Origin: Clostridium lundense DSM 17049
GTDB taxonomy: Bacteria > Bacillota > Clostridia > Clostridiales > Clostridiaceae
Assembly (NCBI RefSeq): GCF_000619945.1
Contig: NZ_JHVC01000003.1
Span: 62,001 to 126,000, forward strand
Length of the DNA stretch: 64,000 nt
Reading direction: 5' to 3'
This document shows positions 9,801 through 17,290 of this stretch, one piece after another. Within the stretch, counting starts at the first letter, position 1, and each line of letters begins with the position of its first letter. Below the pieces are notes generated by a model. The model saw only the letters and a list, made by a program, of their open reading frames with translations. It was not told the origin of the DNA and searched no databases. A program made the translations under genes and the position numbers.

Positions 9801-10458
9801 TTTTCCCCTTATCTTTTACTATAAAAAATCCTACTGGTGCTCCACCTTCCACATCTTCAAGAGACTTACTTTTTAAAGTTCCATCTAAAGAGCATTCTAT
9901 TGTTCCAAGTTTGTCTTTACCATAAGGATCTTTTCCTTTATTGTTAGGAACTATGACTTTAAGTTTTCCTTTATTTTGTTTAACTGGTTTATTAAGATAT
10001 ACCACAAATTGTTCCACAGATTCATCCTTACCATCTTCATCATGACTATAGTTTCCATCTTGATACCAGTCTAAAACAAAATCACCTTTAACTGTTGGAT
10101 CTTGTCCATTAAATTTAACTATATCATTAGGTATAGTATCTAATCCTTTTGCATTTTTTAAGTTATTAAAGTTTTCAATATCCTTTCCTGTATACCACTT
10201 CCCATTATATTTATAGTAAACTCCATTATTTTCATCAACTGATTTTGAAGCACCTACAAAAGTATTTAAATTATACTGTGAACTATTTACATTATCTAAC
10301 TCAAATAAATGTCTTCCTACAACTAAAGAGTTGTCTGATATGCTTGGTAACTTTGCAAGAGGTGCTGCAAAAGCTGACCCGCATGTTCCTAAAATCATCA
10401 CTGAGGATAATGTAAGTGAACATATTTTCTTTCCCATATTATTTTTATTATTATTCAT
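6829..10458 (-). CDS. Large modular surface protein with FMN-binding domain
   Basis: The 1209-residue product begins with a signal peptide (to about SAFA|APLAKL). Module A (about 128-590) and module B (about 713-1150) are repeats sharing DWYQDG, DESVEQF, KKDPYG.DKLG, DYGxxLIxPEECL and SDDAGNxMD(D/E)YVSE. Between them, at about 603-695, is an FMN_bind domain with DNVTGATYSS near residue 660. In this family the Thr is the site of covalent FMN attachment by ApbE-type flavin transferases. Asn-rich linkers flank module B. TAGGAGGT precedes the ATG, 12 nt after the CWB2 gene. I infer a cell-surface redox protein in a Fur-controlled operon. No sortase motif or S-layer anchor was seen, so the CWB2 partner may hold it at the wall. 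Confidence 0.82.
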   Translation of the reverse strand: MNNNKNNMGKKICSLTLSSVMILGTCGSAFAAPLAKLPSISDNSLVVGRHLFELDNVNSSQYNLNTFVGASKSVDENNGVYYKYNGKWYTGKDIENFNNLKNAKGLDTIPNDIVKFNGQDPTVKGDFVLDWYQDGNYSHDEDGKDESVEQFVVYLNKPVKQNKGKLKVIVPNNKGKDPYGKDKLGTIECSLDGTLKSKSLEDVEGGAPVGFFIVKDKGKNESIKEGYTDRFVIELTEDWTRILNTEKTGINYYDDIVKGLRLEAEDLEDENGNKVGDILGGNRITAKRDIKLAKDDQKPYIVAHEPIYTQIGENGIQIAGKTRILFNEPVQLLTEKNVEDMKKLNVKQPYVVGSFAKEKYIQYNPITPSQEQLKSKDQGVPVFKAEYVKINDKGEEVLDKDGKPIVVKGIYANRGDVFENDEAVEENGDKIKLRLNKLKFKYDFDANNKGITRFRDYGTMLISPEECLSEGKWQLVVKNVSDDAGNKMDDYVSEPIEITKYFEVAELTPNKVKIKFTKPFKKSSLWGNKIPVVITNDRGKSYGFTWIENIKDGQVEAEGTFAKPINNLKGIVYVNTMEYNVDNVEKPEEKPEQKPEEKPQEKIYKDGVYEGEGEGHKSTIKVKVTIKDGKMNNVDIIEAKDTKSFFDKAKAILGKILNKQTPEVDNVTGATYSSIGIKDAVRNALEKAKVPGNDNDKDENNNGDTNNGESQKLNIDWYQDGDYKHDKDGKDESVEQFVITFDKPIKSDKGTFKIIVPDKTKKDPYGADKLGEIEFTMDGTNNPKALANIDGGKEVTCFTIKNRGIIDRVVIELTEDWTRIFNTESTGINYYDDRVKGLRLVGEGLEDEKGNILEDSKGSKEITAARDIELVKDTEKPYIVTNKIIYNKIGENGFQNAGNTRIVFNEPVQILTEEMVKEFKDANEKLPAVYQGYNPLTPSQEQLKKEANGLPLFNVYYEKVDENNNVQKDESGNPIRIKGKYGLMGDIFKTGEEGDSKGDKIALRMNDVDFKFDFDAKNEGISRFRDFGSYLINPEECLTEGKWRLVVKGFSDDAGNEMDEYVSEVFNITPYFSITELTKEGIKVKFTEPFKGDKIYGDKVIIVVAKDKKMSFAWLENLKEGQTEAEGKFNAPLENLEGTFLINTMEYTVKNAPSTGNGESSNENNNPNGKENSDVNNNDGKENGNVNNGENNNENNNGNTDDKKKQIIE
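6844..6852 (-). repeat. A9 homopolymer at the frameshift point
   Basis: The coding strand has nine A after GAT GAT. In the upstream frame it reads AAA AAA AAA CAG ATT ATA GAG TAG, a stop soon after. A tenth A gives AAA AAA AAA ACA GAT TAT AGA GTA GAT and continues into the third module. Such tracts slip during replication and transcription and also allow -1 ribosomal slippage. Confidence 0.85.
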
Positions 10459-10470
10459 TTGGTATACCTC

Positions 10471-11808
10471 CTATTTATTCAATCCATTAAATTTAATTTC
10501 TTTTCCGTCTTTTAATATTTTAAACTTTGATTTATCTACATCATCTCCAAAGAATATAGTAAGTGGTCTTACTACTCCATTATTGTCGGTATCTTCTGCT
10601 ATTACTTTTTCATCATATACTAATTTATAACCTGTAATATTCTTTGAATCCTTATCTTTAGTAACTTTTAAATCATATGTAAATGATCCTGGGAAAGACG
10701 GCTGCATAGATACTGTGTATTTAATTTCATCTGATTTTGATGAACCACCTCCAGAACTACCTCCAGAACTGCTACTACCTTTTTTATCATTATTTTTATT
10801 AGTATTTTCTTGATTTGATGTTTTTAAGTTTGCCAACTTATCAACTATATTTTCAGGTATAAGCTTTTCTCCCCCAAAAACTACTATAGTACTATCTTTA
10901 GATAATTTGGACTTTATTAACTTTTCTGTTTCTCCATAAATATCTTTATATATTAATATCATAGGACTGTTATCTTTTGATGCTAGTGTAGAAGCTGTTA
11001 AAGCATCTGCAAATTCTGTTCCTCTATCACTTTGTCCTAATGCCATATACACCTTTTTGAAATTTAATGTATCTGAAAATCTTTCTATTATTTTTTGATT
11101 AGTTTCAAAACGATCTTTTCCATATATTCTTTCGACGTTTGGAGCTACACTCTCTATTTCCTTAGAAACACAAGCTTCCCCACCTATAATAAAGGACTTG
11201 TTAACCTTATTATCTTTTAGATATTGCTGTACTGGTTTTTTATCTTTGGAAGTTAATATTATTGGCATATTTTTGTTAGCTGCTATAGGACTTATGGATA
11301 ATGCATCTGCTGGAGCTGCCCCTGATGTTAAAACTATTTCTCCTTTGCAACCAACATCTTTAGCAACAATTCTAGAAGTTTCATATCTATCTCTTCCACC
11401 AAATCTACTTATTTCTTTTACACTTTTTATACTTTTTACTTCTCCTTCAGTGGATTTACTAATTACCCCTTCTCCACCTATGATAAACACCTTTTCTGCA
11501 TTTAACCTTTCTAATTCATCCTTTGTTTCTTTACTAATTTTATTTTCTTTAATTAGTAAAATAGGCGCATTATATTTTTTAGCTAAAGGAACCGAACAAA
11601 TAGCATCTGCAAAATTATCTCCCCTGCAAATCACAGCACAAGACGACTTGTCCCATCCTTCTTTACTAATCTTTATAGAAGTTTCATATCTATCACTTCC
11701 ATAAATTCTTTTAGTATTTAACTTACTGCTAGATACTGCAAAAACTTGGGTTGTGCTAGAAATAATTACTCCTAAAACTGTTAAGGTCATTATTTTTTTG
11801 AAATTCAC
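10471..11808 (-). CDS. Cell wall-binding repeat 2 (CWB2) surface protein
   Basis: An open frame reaches 11862, but GTG at 11808 follows a strong GGAGGAGGAG stretch and begins a clear signal peptide (VNFKKIMTLTVLG to QVFA), giving 445 residues. Three CWB2 repeats follow (RIYGSDRYETSIKIS, RFGGRDRYETSRIVA, RIYGKDRFETNQKII), each with a FADA/PADA and an FIIGGE-like segment. Three tandem CWB2 units form the wall-polymer anchor known from C. difficile cell wall proteins. After a Gly/Ser linker comes a short unrecognised domain (about residues 365-445). It is the first gene of the operon with the FMN-domain protein and lies behind a Fur box. Confidence 0.9.
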   Translation of the reverse strand: MNFKKIMTLTVLGVIISSTTQVFAVSSSKLNTKRIYGSDRYETSIKISKEGWDKSSCAVICRGDNFADAICSVPLAKKYNAPILLIKENKISKETKDELERLNAEKVFIIGGEGVISKSTEGEVKSIKSVKEISRFGGRDRYETSRIVAKDVGCKGEIVLTSGAAPADALSISPIAANKNMPIILTSKDKKPVQQYLKDNKVNKSFIIGGEACVSKEIESVAPNVERIYGKDRFETNQKIIERFSDTLNFKKVYMALGQSDRGTEFADALTASTLASKDNSPMILIYKDIYGETEKLIKSKLSKDSTIVVFGGEKLIPENIVDKLANLKTSNQENTNKNNDKKGSSSSGGSSGGGSSKSDEIKYTVSMQPSFPGSFTYDLKVTKDKDSKNITGYKLVYDEKVIAEDTDNNGVVRPLTIFFGDDVDKSKFKILKDGKEIKFNGLNK

Positions 11809-11898
11809 TTTACTCTCCTCCTCCTTATTTTTGTTAATATGAACATAGCAATATTTGCACATTATATATGTAAAATGTGTTACAACAGCTTCTTATTT

Positions 11899-11952
11899 GA
11901 TAACGATTATCATTTTCATTAATAAGATATCACATATTCCTTTATGAGTCAA
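11899..11952 (-). promoter_or_regulatory. Promoter with Fur box for the surface-protein operon
   Basis: On the minus strand TTGACT (11947-11952) and TATCTT (11924-11929) are 17 nt apart. The 19-mer GATAACGATTATCATTTTC (plus strand, 11899-11917) matches the Fur consensus GATAATGATAATCATTATC at 16 of 19 positions and covers the expected transcription start. Iron-dependent repression follows by inference. Confidence 0.78.
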
Positions 11953-12178
11953 TATATGTTTTTTATGTATATTATTAAATTATGATCCAATTTGTATGGC
12001 TTATTTATAAAAAGTCACAAATTCTTGCTACCTAACAAACTACTTTTATTTTATAAAGTACAGATATTAGTTGACGGTTATAGATGCTTTCCCCTTATTA
12101 ACACAGATAGAAATTTAAAATTGAATTTGAGCCAGCCACCTTTAGGCAATTATCCTTTATTATTTTTTATTTAAAGAC
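11953..12178. other. Intergenic stretch without recognised gene
   Basis: Between the Fur-controlled promoter and the btuD terminator lie about 225 bp of AT-rich DNA. A 60-codon plus-strand frame here lacks a ribosome site and recognisable sequence. I see no tRNA, repeat or clear pseudogene. Confidence 0.5.
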
Positions 12179-12179
12179 A

Positions 12180-12222
12180 AAAATGCCAATGCGTTCAAAT
12201 TAATTAAGCACATTGGCATTTT
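12180..12222 (-). terminator. Intrinsic terminator of btuFCD
   Basis: A perfect 12-bp stem, AAAATGCCAATG with CATTGGCATTTT, sits 20 nt past the btuD stop and is followed by a T-rich run on the minus strand. Confidence 0.85.
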
Positions 12223-12241
12223 ATACATATTAAAAAAATGT

Positions 12242-13006
12242 TTATTGTTTACATAAAAATGTATATCTTATTTCATCTCTATTTTCTACTTTCGCCTTAA
12301 CTCCGTATACTTGTTTTATATTTTCTTCATTTATTACTTCCTCTGTATTTCCAGATGCGTACACTCCACAATTTTTAAGCATAATTATTTTATCTGCATA
12401 CATTGAAGCTATGTTTAAATCATGAATAGACATTATAGCCATAATATTTTTTTCTTTTGCTAAAGAACTTATTATGTCTAAGGTTTCTAACTGATTTTTC
12501 ATATCTAAGCTACTAGTGGGTTCATCTAAAAGAATTATAGGTGATTGTTGAGCTATTGCTTTTGCTATAAATACTCTCTGTCTCTCTCCTCCACTAAGAC
12601 TATTTATATTTTTAAAAGCTATATTATTTAAATTCATTTCTTCTAAAATATTAAATACTATTTGCTTATCTTCTTCTTTCACTTTAAAATTTATACTCTG
12701 AACTCTTCCCATTAAAACTATATCAATTACACTAATAGGAAATGTAGAATGGGTACTTTGAGGAACATAACTAAATAATTTTGATATTTCTTTTGTTTTC
12801 ATTTTATTTATAAGTACTCCATCTACAAAAACATTTCCTAAAGATGGTGTTATTAATCTACTTATACACTTAAGTAAAGTAGTTTTTCCTGTTCCATTTG
12901 GTCCAAGTAAGCAAGTTATTTCACCACTATTTGTTTCAAAACTTATATTTTTTAATATTGGAGTCTTTTCATAGGAAAATCCTAATTTATTAACTTGTAA
13001 TTTCAT
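12242..13006 (-). CDS. btuD: Corrinoid (vitamin B12) ABC importer, ATPase
   Basis: This 254-residue FecE/BtuD-type ATPase has Walker A GPNGTGKTT (about 34-42), signature SLSGGERQRVFIAKAI, Walker B IILLDEPTSSLD and switch His in SIHDLN. The ATG overlaps the permease stop codon by one base (TAATG), so the genes are coupled. By sequence alone siderophore, haem and B12 importers are hard to separate. The cobalamin riboswitch ahead of the operon points to a corrinoid. Confidence 0.88.
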   Translation of the reverse strand: MKLQVNKLGFSYEKTPILKNISFETNSGEITCLLGPNGTGKTTLLKCISRLITPSLGNVFVDGVLINKMKTKEISKLFSYVPQSTHSTFPISVIDIVLMGRVQSINFKVKEEDKQIVFNILEEMNLNNIAFKNINSLSGGERQRVFIAKAIAQQSPIILLDEPTSSLDMKNQLETLDIISSLAKEKNIMAIMSIHDLNIASMYADKIIMLKNCGVYASGNTEEVINEENIKQVYGVKAKVENRDEIRYTFLCKQ

Positions 13007-14073
13007 TAGAAATACTCCTTCCTACTCTGAATTATTAAATGTATAAATAAAGGTACTCCAAGATATGAAACTACTATCCCCACAGGAATATTTACAGGTG
13101 CTAATAACGTTCTTCCAAGTGTATCTGAAACTAATAATAAAGCTCCTCCAAATATAGCTGAATAAGGTATTAAAAATCTATGATCTCCCCCTACAACGAG
13201 CCTTGCTATGTGAGGAGCAACCAATCCAACAAAACCTATTACCCCTGTAAAACTTACTATTGATGCTGTTAATAATACTGAAAATACTCCAACAATTGTC
13301 CTACTTTTATCTGGATTTATTCCTAATGCTTTGGCCATTTCATCTCCACCTGAAACCATAGCATTTAAAACCCAAGAATGTTTAATAAATACACATAAAC
13401 TTATAATTAATATACTGCCTACCACTAAAACATGAGCCCATTTAGCACCATTCATACTACCAAAAGTCCATTGTACTGCCGCCGCAAGCTGATGATCATC
13501 CGCATAAAAATGAATAGTTGATGTTATTGCACTAAATAGATAGTTTATAGCTATACCAGATAATATTATTGCTTCTGGTTTCATTCCAAGCTTCATAGAA
13601 ATAGAATATACAAATACTGCACAAAGCATAGCAAATATAAATGCATTTGAAATGATCCCTAAATTACTGTTTGAAAACAAACTTATTCCAAAAATCATAG
13701 CTATAGATGCTCCACAAGCTGCTGCGGAGGATATTCCTATAGTAAATGGGCTAGCCATTGGATTTTTGGTAATTCCCTGCATTATAGTTCCTGCTACAGC
13801 AAGTCCCATTCCAGCAAAAACTGATAAAACAATTCTTGGCAGCCTTAAAAATACTATTACCTTTTGTTCCATATTTGCAGAATTATTATCTATAGTATTT
13901 TTTATAGCATTAATTATTTCTTTTGGAGAAACATCTACAGATCCTACTGCTGTAAAAACAGTAATGAGCATAAACATTACAATAATGCTAATTGGTATAA
14001 ATAAAAGTTTTATTCTGACCTTTTTATCATATTTCATTCGTATATCACTTTGAGATATATTCATTACTATCAC
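13006..14073 (-). CDS. btuC: Corrinoid ABC importer, FecCD/BtuC-type permease
   Basis: The protein has 355 residues and about ten membrane helices with hallmark FecCD motifs: FLRLPRIVLSVFAGMGLAVAG, MQGITKNPMASPFTIGISS, and GFVGLVAPHIARLVVGGDHR near the C-terminus, which contacts the ATPase. Two Met codons at residues 1 and 4 are both possible starts. It is the middle gene of the importer and forms the transmembrane dimer for the btuF/btuD system. Substrate assignment again rests on the upstream riboswitch. Confidence 0.9.
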   Translation of the reverse strand: MIVMNISQSDIRMKYDKKVRIKLLFIPISIIVMFMLITVFTAVGSVDVSPKEIINAIKNTIDNNSANMEQKVIVFLRLPRIVLSVFAGMGLAVAGTIMQGITKNPMASPFTIGISSAAACGASIAMIFGISLFSNSNLGIISNAFIFAMLCAVFVYSISMKLGMKPEAIILSGIAINYLFSAITSTIHFYADDHQLAAAVQWTFGSMNGAKWAHVLVVGSILIISLCVFIKHSWVLNAMVSGGDEMAKALGINPDKSRTIVGVFSVLLTASIVSFTGVIGFVGLVAPHIARLVVGGDHRFLIPYSAIFGGALLLVSDTLGRTLLAPVNIPVGIVVSYLGVPLFIHLIIQSRKEYF

Positions 14074-14177
14074 CTCAACTTCTTTATAGTGAAAAGTTAA
14101 AAATGAAGTCTAAAGAATTATCGGAGCTTTTCTTCTGCTACTCTCCGATCCTAATTTTTAGCCTTCAAAGGCATATT

Positions 14178-14211
14178 AAAATCCGCTAACAATGTTGCTA
14201 GCAGATTTTAT
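14178..14211 (-). other. Intercistronic hairpin between btuF and btuC
   Basis: On the minus strand AAAATCTGCTA pairs with TAGCGGATTTT (G-U included). A second stem, ATCGGAG/CTCCGAT, lies at 14120-14149. Such hairpins after a binding-protein gene often stabilise its mRNA and lower expression of the downstream genes. Confidence 0.5.
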
Positions 14212-14219
14212 TTTTTACT

Positions 14220-15302
14220 CTATTTTTTTATTTCTGGATAGAAATGTCCTTTTAAATTTTTAAATCCTTGGAAATCTTCAAGCCATTGTCTATATATTTC
14301 ATCAGGATCTAAATCTTTGAGTTGTTCAGGATACATCCATTTAGCCATATATACAGCTCCTATTAATTTAGATGCTCCACCATGTCCAAATTGTGACATT
14401 GTATACACATTATTATTTTTTACAGCTTTAATTTCATCCCAACCTGGACGTTTTTTAATATTTTCAATTGTTTTTTCCATTAATTCCTTAGAAGGTGCTT
14501 CATATAATCCTGTTCCCTTTATAGCTTTATCTGGAGTAACATTTTTAAATATAAAGTCTGGGTTTCTCTTTATTACCTCTTCTGAATCTACTTTTTTGCC
14601 ATGCATGTCTTTAGTGGCATCTTCAAAAATGTTAACTCCGCCTGAATAGTTTATCATATTAGCATAATAATCTCCTGGAAAAGATGTATTATATTCTGTT
14701 GTGGATTCAAAATATACAGTTTTCTTTTTAACATCTTTTAGAGCTGTTTTTATGTACTCAATTGGTTCATTAAAGTATTTTATAAACTTTTCTGCTCCTT
14801 TTTCTTTATCAAACATTTTACCTATGTTAGTTACTTGATTTTTAAAATCTCCAGTATCATATCCTGAAATAACAAATACCTTTATTCCAAAAGGCTCTAA
14901 TTTTTTTTCAGCCTCCTTATAAGATCCATTTGCAGGAAGAATTAAAACTTCTGCACCTAACTGAGCTATCTTTTCATAGTTAAGGTCTGTTGCACCTTTT
15001 CCAATAGTATTTTTAGGATCAAATTTTTTCCAATATTCTCTATCTTGTGCCGTTCCCATATCTACTGCAATTACACCATCTATTGCTCCACAAGCACGAA
15101 TAAGTTCACTATTATACCTGTTAGCTACAACAGCTTTTTTTACTGGATGTGGAAGTTCTACCTTTCTTCCTACATTGTCCACTAATGTAATTGTTTTTGG
15201 TTTCTCTACTTGCTTCTCTGTTTTATCTTTTCCGCAGCCAGATAAAATTAAAATAGGCACTAACATTAATACTGCAATGAATTTTAAAAGTCCTTTTCTC
15301 AT
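14220..15302 (-). CDS. btuF: Corrinoid-binding lipoprotein
   Basis: The 360-residue product starts with a lipoprotein signal ending in LILSGC, so the Cys is lipidated and the protein is tethered outside the membrane. The rest is a class III (BtuF/FhuD/FepB) binding fold: first lobe with VELPHPVKKAVVANR and LGAEVLILPA, a long connecting helix, second lobe with SFPGDYYANMINYSGGVNIF and IKRNPDFIF. It delivers substrate to btuC/btuD encoded after it. The cobalamin riboswitch lies directly upstream, making vitamin B12 or a related corrinoid the best substrate guess. Confidence 0.88.
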   Translation of the reverse strand: MRKGLLKFIAVLMLVPILILSGCGKDKTEKQVEKPKTITLVDNVGRKVELPHPVKKAVVANRYNSELIRACGAIDGVIAVDMGTAQDREYWKKFDPKNTIGKGATDLNYEKIAQLGAEVLILPANGSYKEAEKKLEPFGIKVFVISGYDTGDFKNQVTNIGKMFDKEKGAEKFIKYFNEPIEYIKTALKDVKKKTVYFESTTEYNTSFPGDYYANMINYSGGVNIFEDATKDMHGKKVDSEEVIKRNPDFIFKNVTPDKAIKGTGLYEAPSKELMEKTIENIKKRPGWDEIKAVKNNNVYTMSQFGHGGASKLIGAVYMAKWMYPEQLKDLDPDEIYRQWLEDFQGFKNLKGHFYPEIKK

Positions 15303-15363
15303 GATACATTCCTCCTAAGTAATATTTCTGTAAAGCTTTATGGAAGGAGATTACTATTTTTAT

Positions 15364-15395
15364 TCAATAAAAAAAGACTACACAAAGCAGTAGTC
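15364..15395 (-). terminator. Expression-platform terminator of the cobalamin riboswitch
   Basis: GACTAC and GTAGTC form a short stem followed by seven T on the minus strand, between the aptamer and btuF. Ligand-bound aptamer should favour this terminator. Confidence 0.8.
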
Positions 15396-15424
15396 ATAAT
15401 TTCACACAAATAAAATCTTATAAC

Positions 15425-15605
15425 TGCTACCTCCCACCGAGATGAGTAATTAACATTATAAGGCAGGTCTCCTGACTTCAATTTCATCCTACTACCCTGC
15501 CTTCCCGATTAAGCAATCAGTGGCTATAAGGGTTCGTCCATTTTACAGTAGCGGGGGCTGTGTGGTTTTAACCAACTTCCCTATTAATTACATGTGTAAA
15601 CCTTA
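15425..15605 (-). promoter_or_regulatory. Cobalamin riboswitch ahead of btuFCD
   Basis: On the minus strand the conserved cobalamin aptamer is visible: GGGAAGTTGGTTAAAACC, GCCCCCGCTACTGTAA, then the B12 box region AAGTCAGGAGACCTGCC (15463-15478 region) and a closing segment. A terminator follows. High corrinoid is expected to switch the importer genes off. Confidence 0.93.
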
Positions 15606-15755
15606 TAAAGAAATATTAAGTTTTATTTCCTAATCAATACTAATATAAATAATTATGTTTGTCAATGAAATTATTGTCAAAGATTGTGTTAAGTTTAGTA
15701 ATTTTCGTATATTAGTTATATTTATAGTCTGTAAATGACTTTACAATACAACTTT

Positions 15756-15783
15756 TCCTGGGGATATCTAACATTCCCCAGGA
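15756..15783 (-). terminator. Hairpin after the small-protein operon
   Basis: TCCTGGGGA and TCCCCAGGA form a perfect 9-bp stem about 25 nt past the stop at 15807. The T run is poor, so it may be a weak terminator or a 3' stabiliser. Confidence 0.6.
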
Positions 15784-15806
15784 AGATTAAAACTTACTTC
15801 CGTATC

Positions 15807-16106
15807 TTAAAATCTTAATTGTATTATAAAATTTAAATTTACATTTCTAATTTTAACTTTGCCTATAGCTTTTGATTCTGTTTGAGATTCTTCATCATTG
15901 TTTATAGTTTCTCTTAATAGTTCTGGTAACTTATCTAAATTTGATACTTCTTTTTTATCAGTAGTATTGTTACCTTCTCCATTTGAACCAAAACCTCCAG
16001 AATTTATATCTGGTACAATCAATATATTTTTGTTTCTATTATATCCAAAAGCCACTGCTGTAGAATCTAAATCATCTTCATAATAGTGTGTTAATCCTTC
16101 ACTCAT
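15807..16106 (-). CDS. Small acidic protein, paralogue of the product at 16589-16894 (unknown family)
   Basis: The 99-residue protein has no signal peptide or membrane helix. It aligns with the first gene of this operon: AVAFGYNRNKNILIVP..GGFGSN against AAIAYNENYNILVVP..GGFGAN, and ESKAIGKVKIRNVNLNFII against ESKAVGKANIKNVNLNLII. A variable acidic/Asn-rich middle separates the two blocks. The ATG overlaps the previous stop by 4 nt, and AAGGGGGG precedes it. I do not recognise the family; the alternating hydrophobic and Asn pattern suggests beta strands and perhaps self-assembly. Confidence 0.75.
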   Translation of the reverse strand: MSEGLTHYYEDDLDSTAVAFGYNRNKNILIVPDINSGGFGSNGEGNNTTDKKEVSNLDKLPELLRETINNDEESQTESKAIGKVKIRNVNLNFIIQLRF

Positions 16107-16426
16107 AGACTATCCCCCCTTATCTTAATTATGTTTTTCAAAAACACTATATTTATATTGTGGTTTTTGTGCTTAAATTCTTCTATTGTACAATTTTCTT
16201 TTTTATCTTCTTCTGTATCATTACTTTCTTTATCATCATTTTCAATTATATTATTAATAAAAATGACATTCATATTTAAATTAGAATACTCATCAAATTT
16301 ATCACATAATTTCATTGCATCTTCAACATATTCCTCACTAGTTAAAGTCCTTTTTGAATTTTTTATAACTATAAAATTTATATTTCCTTGATTTGAAAAT
16401 TCACATATGGAATCCTTTTCTAACAT
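16103..16426 (-). CDS. Small protein with repeated NxNhhhhxN strands (unknown family)
   Basis: The 107-residue product carries three short beta-like repeats: GNINFIVIKN, LNMNVIFINNII and HNINIVFLKNII. They resemble the C-terminal VNLNFII ending of its operon neighbours. Between the second and third is an acidic linker (ENDDKESNDTEEDKKEN). An AGAGGG ribosome site lies 7 nt before the ATG. It is the middle gene of three and translationally coupled to the next. No known family was recognised. A structural or spore-associated role is only a guess. Confidence 0.7.
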   Translation of the reverse strand: MLEKDSICEFSNQGNINFIVIKNSKRTLTSEEYVEDAMKLCDKFDEYSNLNMNVIFINNIIENDDKESNDTEEDKKENCTIEEFKHKNHNINIVFLKNIIKIRGDSL

Positions 16427-16588
16427 TTTATTACCCTCTTTATTTTTATTAATATACTAAAAACTTATAAAGAAATTCCTAGGTTCGAGTGAAATTTACT
16501 TATTAAACTTATTCTCCCTATCTGAATTTTATTATGTAGAAATTACTATAGGATTATATTCCTATAGTAATCTCTAAATAAACTAATT

Positions 16589-16894
16589 TTACAATGTTAT
16601 TATAAGGTTTAGATTTACGTTTTTTATATTAGCTTTGCCAACAGCTTTAGATTCTGCTCTAATTTCTCCATCATCATCTGCAAATGCTTTCATAATATCA
16701 TCTAAAGTATTCCTATTTCCATTTAATCCATTATTTCTTAAATCATTAGCTCCAAAGCCACCATTATTAGGAACAACTAATATATTATAATTTTCATTAT
16801 AAGCAATAGCAGCTGCATTAGCCTCTAATTCATTTTCATTTTCATTTTCTGGTCTAGGTCTAGGTGGACAATATCTTTTTAATTCTCTATCCAT
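16589..16894 (-). CDS. Small acidic protein, first gene of the operon (unknown family)
   Basis: A longer frame begins at 16951, but AAAGGAGGG just upstream of the ATG at 16894 sets the start, giving 101 residues. A Pro/Glu/Asn-rich head (RYCPPRPRPENENENELE) precedes the conserved core AAIAYNENYNILVVP, GGFGAN, and the tail ESKAVGKANIKNVNLNLII shared with the last gene. It has no signal peptide. It is divergent from the PAP2-fold gene at 17291 across a 396-bp gap. Function unknown. Confidence 0.75.
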   Translation of the reverse strand: MDRELKRYCPPRPRPENENENELEANAAAIAYNENYNILVVPNNGGFGANDLRNNGLNGNRNTLDDIMKAFADDDGEIRAESKAVGKANIKNVNLNLIITL

Positions 16895-16974
16895 TATATA
16901 TCCCTCCTTTATAAGATTATGTTTCCTGAATATTTTTAACTTTGTTAACATAACTCACATACTATTTTATAAAT

Positions 16975-17024
16975 AAAAAATGTCCTATTAATCTCAATAT
17001 GTATTAATAAGAACATCCTTTTTA
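16975..17024. repeat. Imperfect inverted repeat in the divergent intergenic region (16895-17290)
   Basis: AAAAAATGTCCTATTAAT (16975-16992) is roughly complementary to ATTAATAAGAACATCCTTTTT (17003-17023). It sits between two divergent genes, where a terminator would not be expected, so an operator or mobile-element relic is possible. The rest of this 396-bp gap is very AT-rich with no gene. Confidence 0.45.
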
Positions 17025-17290
17025 ATTATTGTATTTTTTAATATATAACTAAATTTGTTTTTCTTAATATATAATATATAAAATTTAGAAATATGATACT
17101 AAAGTTTAAAATATATTTATGTTATTATGCCAAATAGTTATTTATAGAGATTATCATTTTATCTATTACTAAAAAGTTTTCATTAATAGTTCTTATTAAC
17201 TTATTTAATTTATTAACTATTAACCTATGCAAAACATATTATAGTTATAGACTAGAATAAATTAGCCTTTATAAATTAAGGAGGATTTTT

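Noticed and set aside
6829..10458. CRISPR or tandem DNA repeat in the surface-protein region
   Set aside because: The repetition is at protein level (about 450-residue modules diverged at DNA level); there are no regular short repeats and spacers.
11198..11704. 168-codon plus-strand frame
   Set aside because: Antisense to the CWB2 repeats, with no start signal or domain.
11953..12178. Possible riboswitch or tRNA between btuD and the CWB2 gene
   Set aside because: Segments such as GGTGGCTGGCTC looked structured, but no known aptamer core or cloverleaf could be completed.
12242..15302. Siderophore or haem importer instead of a B12 importer
   Set aside because: FecCD-type sequences allow it and a Fur box is nearby, but the Fur box faces the surface-protein operon beyond the btuD terminator, while a full cobalamin riboswitch controls this operon.
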